Part shown: positions 1 through 6,391 of the stretch, in pieces
How positions within the stretch are numbered: position 1 is the stretch's first letter
Layout of the letters: every line of letters starts with the position of its first letter
Assembly: GCA_002441865.1 (NCBI GenBank)
Contig: DJNY01000055.1
Coordinates: forward strand, 18,123-29,905
Reading direction: 5' to 3'
Length of the DNA stretch: 11,783 nucleotides
From: Lachnospiraceae bacterium UBA6452
Lineage (GTDB): Bacteria; Bacillota; Clostridia; Lachnospirales; Lachnospiraceae
Made by a program: the position numbers and the translations under genes
The notes under the pieces: generated by a model
The model's input: only the letters and a program-made list of their open reading frames with translations
Told to the model about the DNA's origin: nothing
Databases searched by the model: none

Positions 1-2447
1 GAAAAGCCTGCCTGGCTGTAATTCACGTCCGGCGGCAGTATTTCGATCCCCATGCTTCTGCAGCTCATGATATATTCCGTTACCTTTGTTGAGTTATCTA
101 TGACTGATGTCATAAGCGCTGCCATAAACTCCAGCGGATAATAATATTTCAAAAAAGCTGTCTGGTAGGAAACAACTGCATAGCACGCTGCATGCGACTT
201 GTTAAACGCATACTTGGCAAAATCCATCATTTCTTCATAAATATGATCTGCCACTGCTTCACTGATCCCACGGCTGATACAGCCCGGAACGCCCTCCTCC
301 GGATTACCGTACACAAAGTTAGCCTTTTCTTTCTCCATGACAGCCTGTTTTTTCTTACTCATGGCACGTCTGACCAGATCGCTTCGTCCCAGCGTATATC
401 CGCCGAGCTCCCGCACGATCTGCATAACCTGCTCCTGATAGACGATACAGCCGTAGGTTGGTGACAGGATCGGCTCTAAGAGCGGTGTTTCATAAGTAAT
501 GGATTCCGGATTGTTCTTTCCTTTGATATAACGTGGGATGAAATCCATCGGCCCCGGACGGTACAGGGAAATACCGGCAATAATATCCTCCAGACTCTGC
601 GGCCGGAGCTCCTTCATGAAGTTCTTCATACCACCGCTTTCCAGCTGGAACACACCATCTGTCTTTCCCGTTCCGATAAAATCAAGCACCTTCGGATCAT
701 TGTAATCAATGTTACCCATGGATAACTCTTTTCCCGTATCCTGTCTGACAAGGTCAACCGCATCTTTGATGACTGTCAGCGTCCGCAGCCCCAGGAAGTC
801 CATCTTTAAAAGCCCGAGTTCCTCGATCGTTGTCATCGTAAACTGTGTCGTGATGGAACCATCCGAACCTCTGGACAGCGGTACAAATTCCTCCGCCGGT
901 TTCTGACAGATTACGACACCTGCCGCATGCATGGAAGTATGCCTCGGCAAACCTTCCAGCTTCATACACATATCCAGCAGATTTTTCACCTGCTCCTCTG
1001 TATCATATCTGTTGCGGAGCTCCGGATTCATATCCAGTGCTTTCTGCAGTGTAATATTCAGTTCATTCGGGATCATTTTTGCAAGTGTATCGCCAAAGCT
1101 GTACGGCAGATCCAGCACACGTGCCACATCACGGATCACACCTTTGGCTGCCATCGTACCAAAGGTAACGATCTGCACTACCTTGTCCGCACCGTATTTA
1201 CGCCGTACATAATCGATGACCTCCTGCCTTCTTTCATAGCAGAAATCAATATCGATATCGGGCATGGACACACGTTCCGGATTCAGGAACCTTTCAAAGA
1301 GCAGGTTATAACGGATCGGATCAATATCCGTGATCTTCAGGCAATAGGAAACGATCGCCCCTGCGGCAGAGCCTCTTCCCGGTCCTACCGGTATCCCATT
1401 TTCTTTCGCATAATTGATAAAGTCCCATACGATCAGAAAATAATCCACATATCCCATTCTCCGGATCGTAGAAAGCTCATAGTCCAGGCGTTCTTTCAGT
1501 GTCCCGTCGTCATCCGGATAACGCTCCTTCAGACCGTCCATACACAATTTATTTAAGTATGTCCAGGAATCATAGCCCTGCGGCACTTCAAATTTCGGCA
1601 GCTTTGTCACGCCGAATTCTATTTCCACATTACAACGCTCCGCGATCTTATGGGTGTTTTCCAAAGCCTCCAGTGCATACGGAAACAGCTCTTTCATCTG
1701 CTCTTCGCTCTTGATGAAATACTGACCGCCTTCATAACGCATCCGGTTTTCATCCGTTACGACTTTGCCGGTCTGGATGCAGAGCAGAATATCATGCGCC
1801 TGCGCATCCTCTGCCCGTGTATAATGCACATCGTTCGTTGCCACCAGAGGAATATCAAGCTCTCTGCTCATGGAGAGAAGTGCTGCATTGACTGTCTGCT
1901 GCATCGGAATACCATGATCCTGCAGCTCCAGAAAATAGTTGCCCTTTCCAAAACAATCCTGATACTTCAGTGCTGCCTGCTTTGCCTCTTCGATCATGCC
2001 TTTTTCTATGTATCTCGGCACTTCGCCCGCCAGACAGGCTGACAGCGCAATAATACCCTCATGAAACTCACGCAGTATTTCCATATCAACACGCGGCTTA
2101 TAGTAATAGCCTTCTGTGAAGCCGCGGCTTACGATCTTCATCAGGTTGGCATAGCCTTGGTTGTTCTCAGCTAACAGAACGAGATGGTGATATCTTTCCT
2201 CTCCGCCTGTCAGTTCTTTATCAAAGCGGGAGTTAGGTGCTACATATACCTCACAGCCAAGGATCGGTTTGATGCCTTCTGCTCTCGCAGCTCTGTAGAA
2301 ATCGATCACGCCATACATAACGCCATGATCGGTGATCGCCACGGAATCCATGCCAAGCTCTTTTACCCGTTTCACACACTCTTTAATTTTATTGGAACCG
2401 TCCAGCAGACTGTACTCTGTATGGACATGTAAATGCGTAAATGCCAT
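1..2447 (-). CDS. dnaE: DNA polymerase III alpha subunit (DnaE), 3'-truncated by window edge
   Basis: This is the replicative DNA polymerase catalytic subunit, which extends primers at the fork. The minus strand is open from the ATG at 2445-2447 to the window edge, giving 815 complete codons. The N-terminus starts MAFTHLHVHTEYSLLDGS, the PHP domain with its histidine-rich HLHVH metal-site motif at residues 5-9. The polymerase active site is visible as PDIDIDF at about residues 396-402, with two catalytic aspartates (D397, D399). GPGRGSAAG and SYQTAFLKYYYPLEFMAAL are typical of the family. Family members are usually about 1,100-1,170 residues, so roughly the last 300 (helix-hairpin-helix, OB fold and clamp/tau contacts) lie outside. 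A GAGG ribosome binding site lies 7 bases before the ATG. No frameshift was seen. Identification is very secure; the type (DnaE rather than PolC) follows from the PHP domain at the extreme N-terminus and the absence of an inserted exonuclease. Confidence 0.97.
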   Translation of the reverse strand, partial: MAFTHLHVHTEYSLLDGSNKIKECVKRVKELGMDSVAITDHGVMYGVIDFYRAARAEGIKPILGCEVYVAPNSRFDKELTGGEERYHHLVLLAENNQGYANLMKIVSRGFTEGYYYKPRVDMEILREFHEGIIALSACLAGEVPRYIEKGMIEEAKQAALKYQDCFGKGNYFLELQDHGIPMQQTVNAALLSMSRELDIPLVATNDVHYTRAEDAQAHDILLCIQTGKVVTDENRMRYEGGQYFIKSEEQMKELFPYALEALENTHKIAERCNVEIEFGVTKLPKFEVPQGYDSWTYLNKLCMDGLKERYPDDDGTLKERLDYELSTIRRMGYVDYFLIVWDFINYAKENGIPVGPGRGSAAGAIVSYCLKITDIDPIRYNLLFERFLNPERVSMPDIDIDFCYERRQEVIDYVRRKYGADKVVQIVTFGTMAAKGVIRDVARVLDLPYSFGDTLAKMIPNELNITLQKALDMNPELRNRYDTEEQVKNLLDMCMKLEGLPRHTSMHAAGVVICQKPAEEFVPLSRGSDGSITTQFTMTTIEELGLLKMDFLGLRTLTVIKDAVDLVRQDTGKELSMGNIDYNDPKVLDFIGTGKTDGVFQLESGGMKNFMKELRPQSLEDIIAGISLYRPGPMDFIPRYIKGKNNPESITYETPLLEPILSPTYGCIVYQEQVMQIVRELGGYTLGRSDLVRRAMSKKKQAVMEKEKANFVYGNPEEGVPGCISRGISEAVADHIYEEMMDFAKYAFNKSHAACYAVVSYQTAFLKYYYPLEFMAALMTSVIDNSTKVTEYIMSCRSMGIEILPPDVNYSQAGF

Positions 2448-2480
2448 AATTTTCCTCGATTTTATACAATATTCCCCTTT

Positions 2481-2509
2481 AGTATACACGTTCTCTTGTT
2501 TTCAAACAA
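2481..2509 (-). promoter_or_regulatory. Candidate sigma-A promoter of dnaE
   Basis: On the minus strand, a TTGTTT -35 (2504-2509) is separated by 17 bases from a TATACT -10 (2481-2486), about 33 bases upstream of the dnaE ATG. The -35 matches consensus at only three positions, but spacing and location are good. It abuts the U-tract of the metK terminator, which suggests dnaE is transcribed independently of metK. Confidence 0.5.
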
Positions 2510-2510
2510 T

Positions 2511-2551
2511 AAAAAAGATGGAAGCAGCCGAAATTGCTTCCACCATTTTTA
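2511..2551 (-). terminator. Rho-independent terminator of metK (possibly bidirectional)
   Basis: The arms at 2535-2544 and 2517-2526 form a 10-bp stem (GGTGGAAGCA with TGCTTCCATC, one G-U pair) with an 8-base loop. On the minus strand it is followed by six Ts (2511-2516). It lies about 50 bases after the metK stop and just before the dnaE promoter. The plus strand also has a T run (2546-2550), so the element could act in both directions. Confidence 0.85.
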
Positions 2552-2593
2552 TATTGTAGTAACGATTCAGAATCACATGCGCAAAATCGCATT

Positions 2594-3781
2594 TTATAAG
2601 TATGCTTTCAGCGTATCTGCCTTGTCCAGCTTCTCCCAAGGCAGATCCAAATCATGTCTGCCAAAGTGTCCGTAAGCTGCTGTCTGCTTGTAGATCGGAC
2701 GTCTCAGATCAAGCATCTTAATGATACCTGCCGGTCTGAGGTCAAAGTTCTCACGGATGATCTCTACGAGCTTCTCATCGGAAAGCTTTCCTGTTCCGAA
2801 TGTATCAACCATTACGGATGTCGGCTGTGCAACACCGATCGCATAAGAAAGCTGGATCTCACATTTCTCAGCCAGACCTGCTGCAACGATATTCTTTGCC
2901 GCATATCTTGCTGCGTAAGCTGCGCTTCTGTCAACCTTTGTACAGTCCTTACCGGAGAATGCGCCACCGCCATGTCTTGCATATCCGCCGTAAGTATCTA
3001 CGATGATCTTACGTCCTGTCAGACCTGCATCACCATGAGGTCCACCGATGACGAAGCGTCCTGTCGGATTGATGAAATATTTTGTATCCTCATCCAGAAG
3101 TTCCTTTGGCAGGATTGGATCAAATACATATTTTTTGATATCCTCGTGGATCTGTTCCTGTGTGACATCCGGGTCATGCTGTGTGGAAAGTACAACTGCT
3201 TCCAGGCGGAGCGGTTTTCCGTTTTCATCATATTCTACGGAAACCTGGCTCTTGCCATCCGGACGAAGGTAAGGCAGTGTGCCATCCTTACGGACCTTTG
3301 CAAGCTGACGTGCCAGTTTGTGTGCCAGACTGATCGGATAAGGCATATACTCTTCTGTTTCGTTTGTTGCATAACCAAACATCATACCCTGATCACCTGC
3401 ACCGATAGCTTCCAGCTCCTCGTCAGACATTTTGTTTTCCTTTGCTTCGAGTGCTTTATCAACACCCATCGCAATATCTGCAGACTGCTGATCAAGTGCT
3501 ACCATAACTGCGCAGGTATCTGCATCAAAGCCGATCTTGCCACGGTTGTAACCGATCTCATCTACAGTTTCACGTACGATCTTCTGTACATCCAGATGTG
3601 CTTTTGTTGTAATCTCACCCGTTACCAGCACAAAACCTGTACAGCAGCATGTCTCACATGCCACACGGCTCATTGGATCCTGCTCCATGCAGGCATCCAG
3701 AATCGCATCGGAAATGGCATCGCAGACTTTGTCCGGATGTCCTTCTGTAACAGATTCTGAAGTAAATAAACGTTTGTCCAT
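2594..3781 (-). CDS. metK: S-adenosylmethionine synthetase (methionine adenosyltransferase)
   Basis: It makes S-adenosylmethionine from methionine and ATP in the cytoplasm, releasing phosphate and pyrophosphate. The 395-residue product begins [18 protein letters not shown], carrying the ATP-site HPDK (residues 15-18). It contains both family signatures: [12 protein letters not shown] (127-138) and the glycine-rich phosphate loop GGGAFSGKD (271-279). Length is normal for the family. The ATG at 3779-3781 is preferred over an in-frame ATG six codons upstream (3797-3799), because the ribosome binding site AAAGGAGG lies between them, 5 bases before the chosen ATG; the upstream ATG would place this site inside the coding sequence. 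Residues 45-47 read CCC within ETCCCTG, a slightly cysteine-rich version of the usual E-T-x-x-x-T-G. The gene is monocistronic by appearance, with its own promoter, SAM-I leader and terminator, so it should be repressed when its product is abundant. Confidence 0.98.
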   Translation of the reverse strand: MDKRLFTSESVTEGHPDKVCDAISDAILDACMEQDPMSRVACETCCCTGFVLVTGEITTKAHLDVQKIVRETVDEIGYNRGKIGFDADTCAVMVALDQQSADIAMGVDKALEAKENKMSDEELEAIGAGDQGMMFGYATNETEEYMPYPISLAHKLARQLAKVRKDGTLPYLRPDGKSQVSVEYDENGKPLRLEAVVLSTQHDPDVTQEQIHEDIKKYVFDPILPKELLDEDTKYFINPTGRFVIGGPHGDAGLTGRKIIVDTYGGYARHGGGAFSGKDCTKVDRSAAYAARYAAKNIVAAGLAEKCEIQLSYAIGVAQPTSVMVDTFGTGKLSDEKLVEIIRENFDLRPAGIIKMLDLRRPIYKQTAAYGHFGRHDLDLPWEKLDKADTLKAYL

Positions 3782-3800
3782 TTTGTCCTCCTTTGACATT

Positions 3801-3828
3801 AAGAAAGTCCGCTTGAAACAAGCGGACC
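3801..3828 (-). terminator. Expression-platform terminator of the metK SAM riboswitch
   Basis: The arms at 3819-3827 and 3807-3815 form a perfect 9-bp stem (GTCCGCTTG with CAAGCGGAC) around a 3-base loop. On the minus strand this is followed by TTTCTT. It ends about 20 bases before the metK ATG. The 5' arm can instead pair with the 3' strand of aptamer helix P1 (3842-3852), so termination should depend on SAM binding. The U-tract is interrupted by one C, so it may be moderate in strength. Confidence 0.9.
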
Positions 3829-3844
3829 AATAAACATAGAAGTC

Positions 3845-3942
3845 CTCTTATTGTTCGATAGCTCGCTCAGGTTGGCACCTTCCCGACAGGGGGTTGCCGT
3901 GGCTTCACAGGTCCTCTGTACCTCCACCACTCTGAATAAGAG
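3845..3942 (-). promoter_or_regulatory. SAM-I riboswitch (S-box) aptamer of metK
   Basis: On the minus strand, helix P1 is formed by CTCTTATT (3935-3942) and AATAAGAG (3845-3852). In order between them are the S-box core elements AGAGTGGTGGAGG, TGTGAAGCC, GGCAACC (3892-3898) and AAGGTGCCAA (3872-3881). These match the SAM-I family known to control methionine and SAM genes in Firmicutes. SAM binding stabilises P1, freeing the terminator at 3801-3828. Without SAM, the P1 3' strand plus its flank (3842-3852) can form an antiterminator with 3817-3827 using 10 of 11 positions (one A-G mismatch). The result is an OFF switch for metK. Class assignment is by eye but very clear. Confidence 0.96.
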
Positions 3943-3986
3943 AAATTTACCAATATGAAGTTCTACGTAACTACATTGCTATTGCT

Positions 3987-4015
3987 ACTATACGGCAGAA
4001 TACAGAAGCCGTCAA
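3987..4015 (-). promoter_or_regulatory. Sigma-A promoter of the metK leader
   Basis: On the minus strand, TTGACG (4010-4015) and TATAGT (3987-3992) are spaced by exactly 17 bases. Predicted initiation near 3980 gives a leader of about 200 bases that includes the whole SAM-I aptamer. The -35 lies only 26 bases after the stop of the upstream acetyltransferase gene, with no terminator visible between, so some read-through into the leader is possible. Confidence 0.85.
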
Positions 4016-4041
4016 GTGGAATTTTTATCAAGTCAGCTATT

Positions 4042-5250
4042 CTATATGTAGTCTGAAATGTATGGTATTTTATGGAACAGAACATCATCGAGCCGGTCTA
4101 CTGCTTCCTGTTTTCCCTCAATGCGCTCCAGTTCATACAGACGTTCTGCTGTTTTATAGCCCAAAAGAAGCGTTGTCAGCGTTCCGATCTCCATACTAAG
4201 ACTGTATTCCGGTTCTTCCTGCGTCAGATGGCAGACACCGTCCGAAAAGCAAAGTCTGAAAGAACGGTTATTCCATGGCAGAAGCGCATCCTCGATTTCC
4301 AGTTCAATATATAAAGTGCCGCCATCCGGATCACATGGATAGTCTTCCAGAAAGCCTTCGATATCAATCAGCCGCCCCATGGCATACGGTCGGATCGTCT
4401 CCTTAATATCTCCGTCATCCATTTCAAAAGCGATCGGTTCACTGAAATAGGTATTGCCATGTACCTCATCGATCATGGAGTCATGCGCATGGATATACTC
4501 CCAAAGCCCCTTTTTCGCTTCCCGGTTCAAATAGATCATTTCCTTGATATGCATGATATCGTTTTTGATCAGATATACCATAAATCCACAAGGTTTATCC
4601 TTCGTATTATAATAGACCGCCACATTGGTATCATCCTCATCCCAGCGCCAGTATTCTTCCCATGCAAGTGCGTTCCGGAACAGGCATCCGTGTGTGATCG
4701 ATGCAAAATGCGAATGCAGTTCATGGAAATCCGTGCTTTCCCAGTCCACACGGCGTACATAACCGGGTGCTTTTACCTTGGTCGGGATCTGCCGGTCTTT
4801 GATATTAAAGGAAATCTTGTTGGAAATGATCTCCCAGCCCAGATGATGATACAGCGGGATCGAATACGGATAGAGAAGGGCAAATGACCGCCCCTGTTTC
4901 TTCATATGAGAAAGGCTTTCAAACATCAGTTTTTTCATAATGCCCTGCCCGGTATATTCCGGATAAGTACAGACACTTGTTACAAATCCAACCTGAAAAA
5001 CTTCTCCGTAAATATTCATTTTCAGCGGATAGACCGCAAACTGTGAGATCAACGAATCTCCGTCAAAGCAGCCCAGCACATCCGCACGCTCCAGCACCGG
5101 GAACTTTGACTGCTTGATCTCCTCGTCCTTCCAGCCTGTCGCCGTCAGCTCGTCCTCCGTTACCTGAAAGGTATATCGGAGCAGTGCATTATATTGATCC
5201 AGATCCTTTGTTTCCAAATAGCGTATTCCGTAATTTTCTACTGCGTTCAC
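4042..5250 (-). CDS. Eis-like GNAT family N-acetyltransferase
   Basis: This 402-residue protein is predicted to transfer an acetyl group from acetyl-CoA to an amine; the substrate is not evident. The first GNAT domain spans about residues 8-150. Its CoA-binding region reads VTSVCTYPEYTGQGIMKKLM (90-109), followed by LLYPYSIPLYHHLGW (125-139), where Y134 probably corresponds to the conserved active-site tyrosine of Eis proteins. A second degenerate GNAT-like segment (about 160-290) and a C-terminal sterol-carrier-protein-like domain (about 295-402) complete the three-part Eis layout, and the length matches the family. Known Eis proteins acetylate aminoglycosides, polyamines or proteins, but resistance must not be assumed here. 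The start is GTG (5248-5250), supported by AGGAG 7 bases upstream; no better ATG is nearby. It follows the nuclease gene by 50 bases and could share its transcript. Confidence 0.88.
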   Translation of the reverse strand: MNAVENYGIRYLETKDLDQYNALLRYTFQVTEDELTATGWKDEEIKQSKFPVLERADVLGCFDGDSLISQFAVYPLKMNIYGEVFQVGFVTSVCTYPEYTGQGIMKKLMFESLSHMKKQGRSFALLYPYSIPLYHHLGWEIISNKISFNIKDRQIPTKVKAPGYVRRVDWESTDFHELHSHFASITHGCLFRNALAWEEYWRWDEDDTNVAVYYNTKDKPCGFMVYLIKNDIMHIKEMIYLNREAKKGLWEYIHAHDSMIDEVHGNTYFSEPIAFEMDDGDIKETIRPYAMGRLIDIEGFLEDYPCDPDGGTLYIELEIEDALLPWNNRSFRLCFSDGVCHLTQEEPEYSLSMEIGTLTTLLLGYKTAERLYELERIEGKQEAVDRLDDVLFHKIPYISDYI

Positions 5251-5290
5251 TTTCTTTCTCCTGTTTAATTTACATACAATTTATTTTCCT

Positions 5291-5319
5291 TTTATACCAG
5301 CTACTTGGCAAACATATCA
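5291..5319 (-). promoter_or_regulatory. Weak candidate promoter for the acetyltransferase gene
   Basis: On the minus strand, an extended -10 (TGGTATAAA, hexamer 5291-5296) lies 17 bases after a poor -35 (TGATAT, 5314-5319), overlapping the end of the nuclease gene. It could give the acetyltransferase separate expression. Evidence is limited to the extended -10 and its spacing. Confidence 0.3.
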
Positions 5320-5996
5320 TAATATTCCTGTGCTTTTTCTTCTGATAAACTGAACTTATTTACAAGTCTGGCAATTGTTTCTTCCTTTGGTCTGTTATAT
5401 TCTACAGCTGATTCTACAGCTTCTTGAATTTTACCTTCACGTTCTCGTTCTTTTGCATAATCTTCTACCAATGTACACACGATAGCCACCTCCTCTGGAT
5501 CATGCTTCATTTTCTGTACCCGCCTGGATTGTTTCGGAAACTCCGGATTATTCATATCGGGATTTTTATATTCCTTCATCAGTCTTGCGATCTTGCTGTT
5601 ATCCTTTCCAACAGTTGTAACAAAGATCTCATGCAGTCCATCGTTCAATATTACACCTGTTTCCATACATGTCATTTCCGTATGACTGATCGTCCTTCCA
5701 TTGCGTAATACATCGAAATCCGCAATATAAATAACAAACAGTTCCTGCACCTGTTCAAACAAATCTCTTGGTTCCGAACGGTTTACTGTTATCACGGAAG
5801 CATTGTACCTTACTCGCTTCACATGGTTTTCATTATCTGCCCTTTGGATTTCAATATTAAATACAGTATCCTCATTACCTTCTGCATAAGCATCCGGATC
5901 TTCCATCATTACTTCGAAAAAGCAGTCATCTATCGGTCGCAGCTGCCTGACGATTTCCAACTGTCTTTTTTCAGTTTTTCTCGGCTTCTTATCCAT
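5301..5996 (-). CDS. Rpn/PDDEXK_2-family nuclease-like protein, internally shortened
   Basis: This 231-residue protein belongs to the PD-(D/E)XK group annotated as 'Rpn family recombination-promoting nuclease/putative transposase'. The N-terminal hallmark RPIDDCFFEVM (residues 20-30) is present. The nuclease core follows as DAYAEG (35-40) and NIEIQRAD (47-54), supplying the aspartate and the E-x-Q pair expected of the active site, then RVRYNASVI (61-69). The conserved later segments FVIYIADFDV (87-96) and NDGLHEIFVTT (118-128) are there, and the charged C-terminal tail typical of the group ends in LSEEKAQEYY. In full-length relatives I would expect roughly 40 residues between the 'DD..F..VM' helix and the catalytic aspartate; here MEDP runs straight into DAYAEG (junction about 5892-5900), which suggests an in-frame deletion. 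The reading frame stays open. The ATG (5994-5996) has AAGGA 7 bases upstream. The protein may be inactive. Confidence 0.85.
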   Translation of the reverse strand: MDKKPRKTEKRQLEIVRQLRPIDDCFFEVMMEDPDAYAEGNEDTVFNIEIQRADNENHVKRVRYNASVITVNRSEPRDLFEQVQELFVIYIADFDVLRNGRTISHTEMTCMETGVILNDGLHEIFVTTVGKDNSKIARLMKEYKNPDMNNPEFPKQSRRVQKMKHDPEEVAIVCTLVEDYAKEREREGKIQEAVESAVEYNRPKEETIARLVNKFSLSEEKAQEYYDMFAK

Positions 5997-6030
5997 TTCT
6001 CTTTCCTTTCTCTGTCTGTTTATAGTTACA

Positions 6031-6058
6031 TCTATAATAAAAACAGAGAAAGCATCAA
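6031..6058 (-). promoter_or_regulatory. Proximal promoter candidate of the nuclease gene
   Basis: On the minus strand, TTGATG (6053-6058) and TATAGA (6031-6036) have a 16-base spacer, about 35 bases before the nuclease ATG. It is weaker than the promoter just upstream at 6077-6105 and may be fortuitous in this AT-rich stretch. Confidence 0.4.
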
Positions 6059-6076
6059 TATATTATGGATAGCTTT

Positions 6077-6105
6077 ATTATATGTCATTCAAATGCTCTT
6101 ATCAA
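6077..6105 (-). promoter_or_regulatory. Main promoter candidate of the nuclease gene
   Basis: On the minus strand, TTGATA (6100-6105) and a consensus TATAAT (6077-6082) are spaced by exactly 17 bases. Initiation near 6070 would give a 5' leader of about 75 bases before the nuclease ATG at 5996. Confidence 0.75.
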
Positions 6106-6167
6106 CATGACAATTTAAATCCATTTGTGGCATTTACTATTGATTCCTCTGTTGTATTTTAAAATTG

Positions 6168-6242
6168 AAAACCCGGGCGAAATGCCCTTTTAAGATGAGC
6201 CGCAGCTCTGAGATATCCGCTGCCTGAAGGGCGGCGATGAAT
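6168..6242 (-). ncRNA. Candidate small RNA or leader RNA with two hairpins
   Basis: The minus strand downstream of the promoter at 6249-6277 contains an ordered set of dyads and no convincing ORF. A first hairpin (6218-6236) pairs CGCCGCC with GGCAGCG around a short loop, with one C-A mismatch. The GCAGC of its 3' arm can instead pair with GCTGC (6202-6206), with GCC and GGC closing outside it, so two exclusive folds exist. A second hairpin (6175-6187, GGGC-ATTTC-GCCC) is flanked by AAAA on one side and GGG-TTTT on the other, resembling an imperfect intrinsic terminator. The predicted product is about 75 nt. I do not recognise the family. It could be a small RNA or an attenuator leader for the nuclease gene. 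Confidence 0.4.
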
Positions 6243-6248
6243 GTGGTT

Positions 6249-6277
6249 ATGATAGCAGAGGTCAGTATGAATGTCAA
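6249..6277 (-). promoter_or_regulatory. Minus-strand promoter upstream of the structured RNA candidate
   Basis: A perfect TTGACA (6272-6277) and TATCAT (6249-6254, five of six) are spaced by 17 bases on the minus strand. It points leftward, away from the HD-GYP promoter, but lies about 250 bases before the nuclease ATG with another good promoter in between. This suggests it serves a separate short transcript. Confidence 0.7.
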
Positions 6278-6278
6278 C

Positions 6279-6296
6279 AGTGATCCGGATATCACT
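6279..6296. promoter_or_regulatory. Dyad between divergent promoters (operator candidate)
   Basis: Perfect 6-bp arms AGTGAT (6279-6284) and ATCACT (6291-6296) surround a 6-base centre, which itself overlaps the palindrome ATCCGGAT. The dyad starts one base beyond the -35 of the minus-strand promoter and ends 26 bases before the -35 of the HD-GYP promoter. A regulator bound here could affect both. No cognate protein is identified. Confidence 0.35.
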
Positions 6297-6322
6297 ATTC
6301 TGTTTTCTTATCCGCCCATGAA

Positions 6323-6351
6323 TTGACAGATAAACTTGCAAACCGTATAAT
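6323..6351 (+). promoter_or_regulatory. Consensus sigma-A promoter of the HD-GYP gene
   Basis: A perfect TTGACA (6323-6328), a 17-base spacer and a perfect TATAAT (6346-6351) lie on the plus strand. Initiation near 6358 gives a 5' leader of about 34 bases before the ATG at 6392. This is the strongest promoter by sequence in the window. Confidence 0.9.
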
Positions 6352-6391
6352 TTAACTAATTTTAATTGTTTATGACCAAGGGGCTGACAGG

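Noticed and set aside
927..1556. A 209-codon plus-strand ORF within dnaE
   Set aside because: It is antisense to conserved DnaE polymerase-domain sequence, its translation has no family resemblance, and no ribosome site or promoter supports it.
2654..3760. A 368-codon plus-strand ORF opposite metK
   Set aside because: It lies entirely antisense to an unmistakable metK, its translation is rich in Cys, Ile and His with no recognisable domain, and it exists because metK rarely uses the codons that would read as stops on the other strand.
4042..5250. Calling the Eis-like acetyltransferase an aminoglycoside-resistance gene
   Set aside because: The fold assignment is good, but Eis-like proteins vary widely in substrate and nothing in the sequence or neighbourhood points to antibiotic modification.
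5301..5996. Treating the nuclease as part of an insertion sequence
   Set aside because: Despite the 'putative transposase' name used for the family, no terminal inverted repeats or target-site duplication were seen around it.
6168..6191. Plus-strand intrinsic terminator (GGGC-GAAAT-GCCC followed by TTTT)
   Set aside because: The stem is only 4 bp and no plus-strand transcript arrives from the left, so it is better considered as part of the minus-strand structured element.
6237..6326. A 29-residue plus-strand ORF (starting MNVVMIAEV) preceded by AAGGG
   Set aside because: It overlaps the leftward promoter, the dyad and the -35 of the HD-GYP promoter, and no plus-strand promoter precedes it; a short toxin-like peptide was considered but it lacks a clear membrane segment.
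6159..6341. A 60-codon minus-strand ORF in the divergent intergenic region
   Set aside because: It would start upstream of the -35 of the leftward promoter and run through both hairpins, and its composition (many Arg and His) looks like read-through of structured non-coding DNA.
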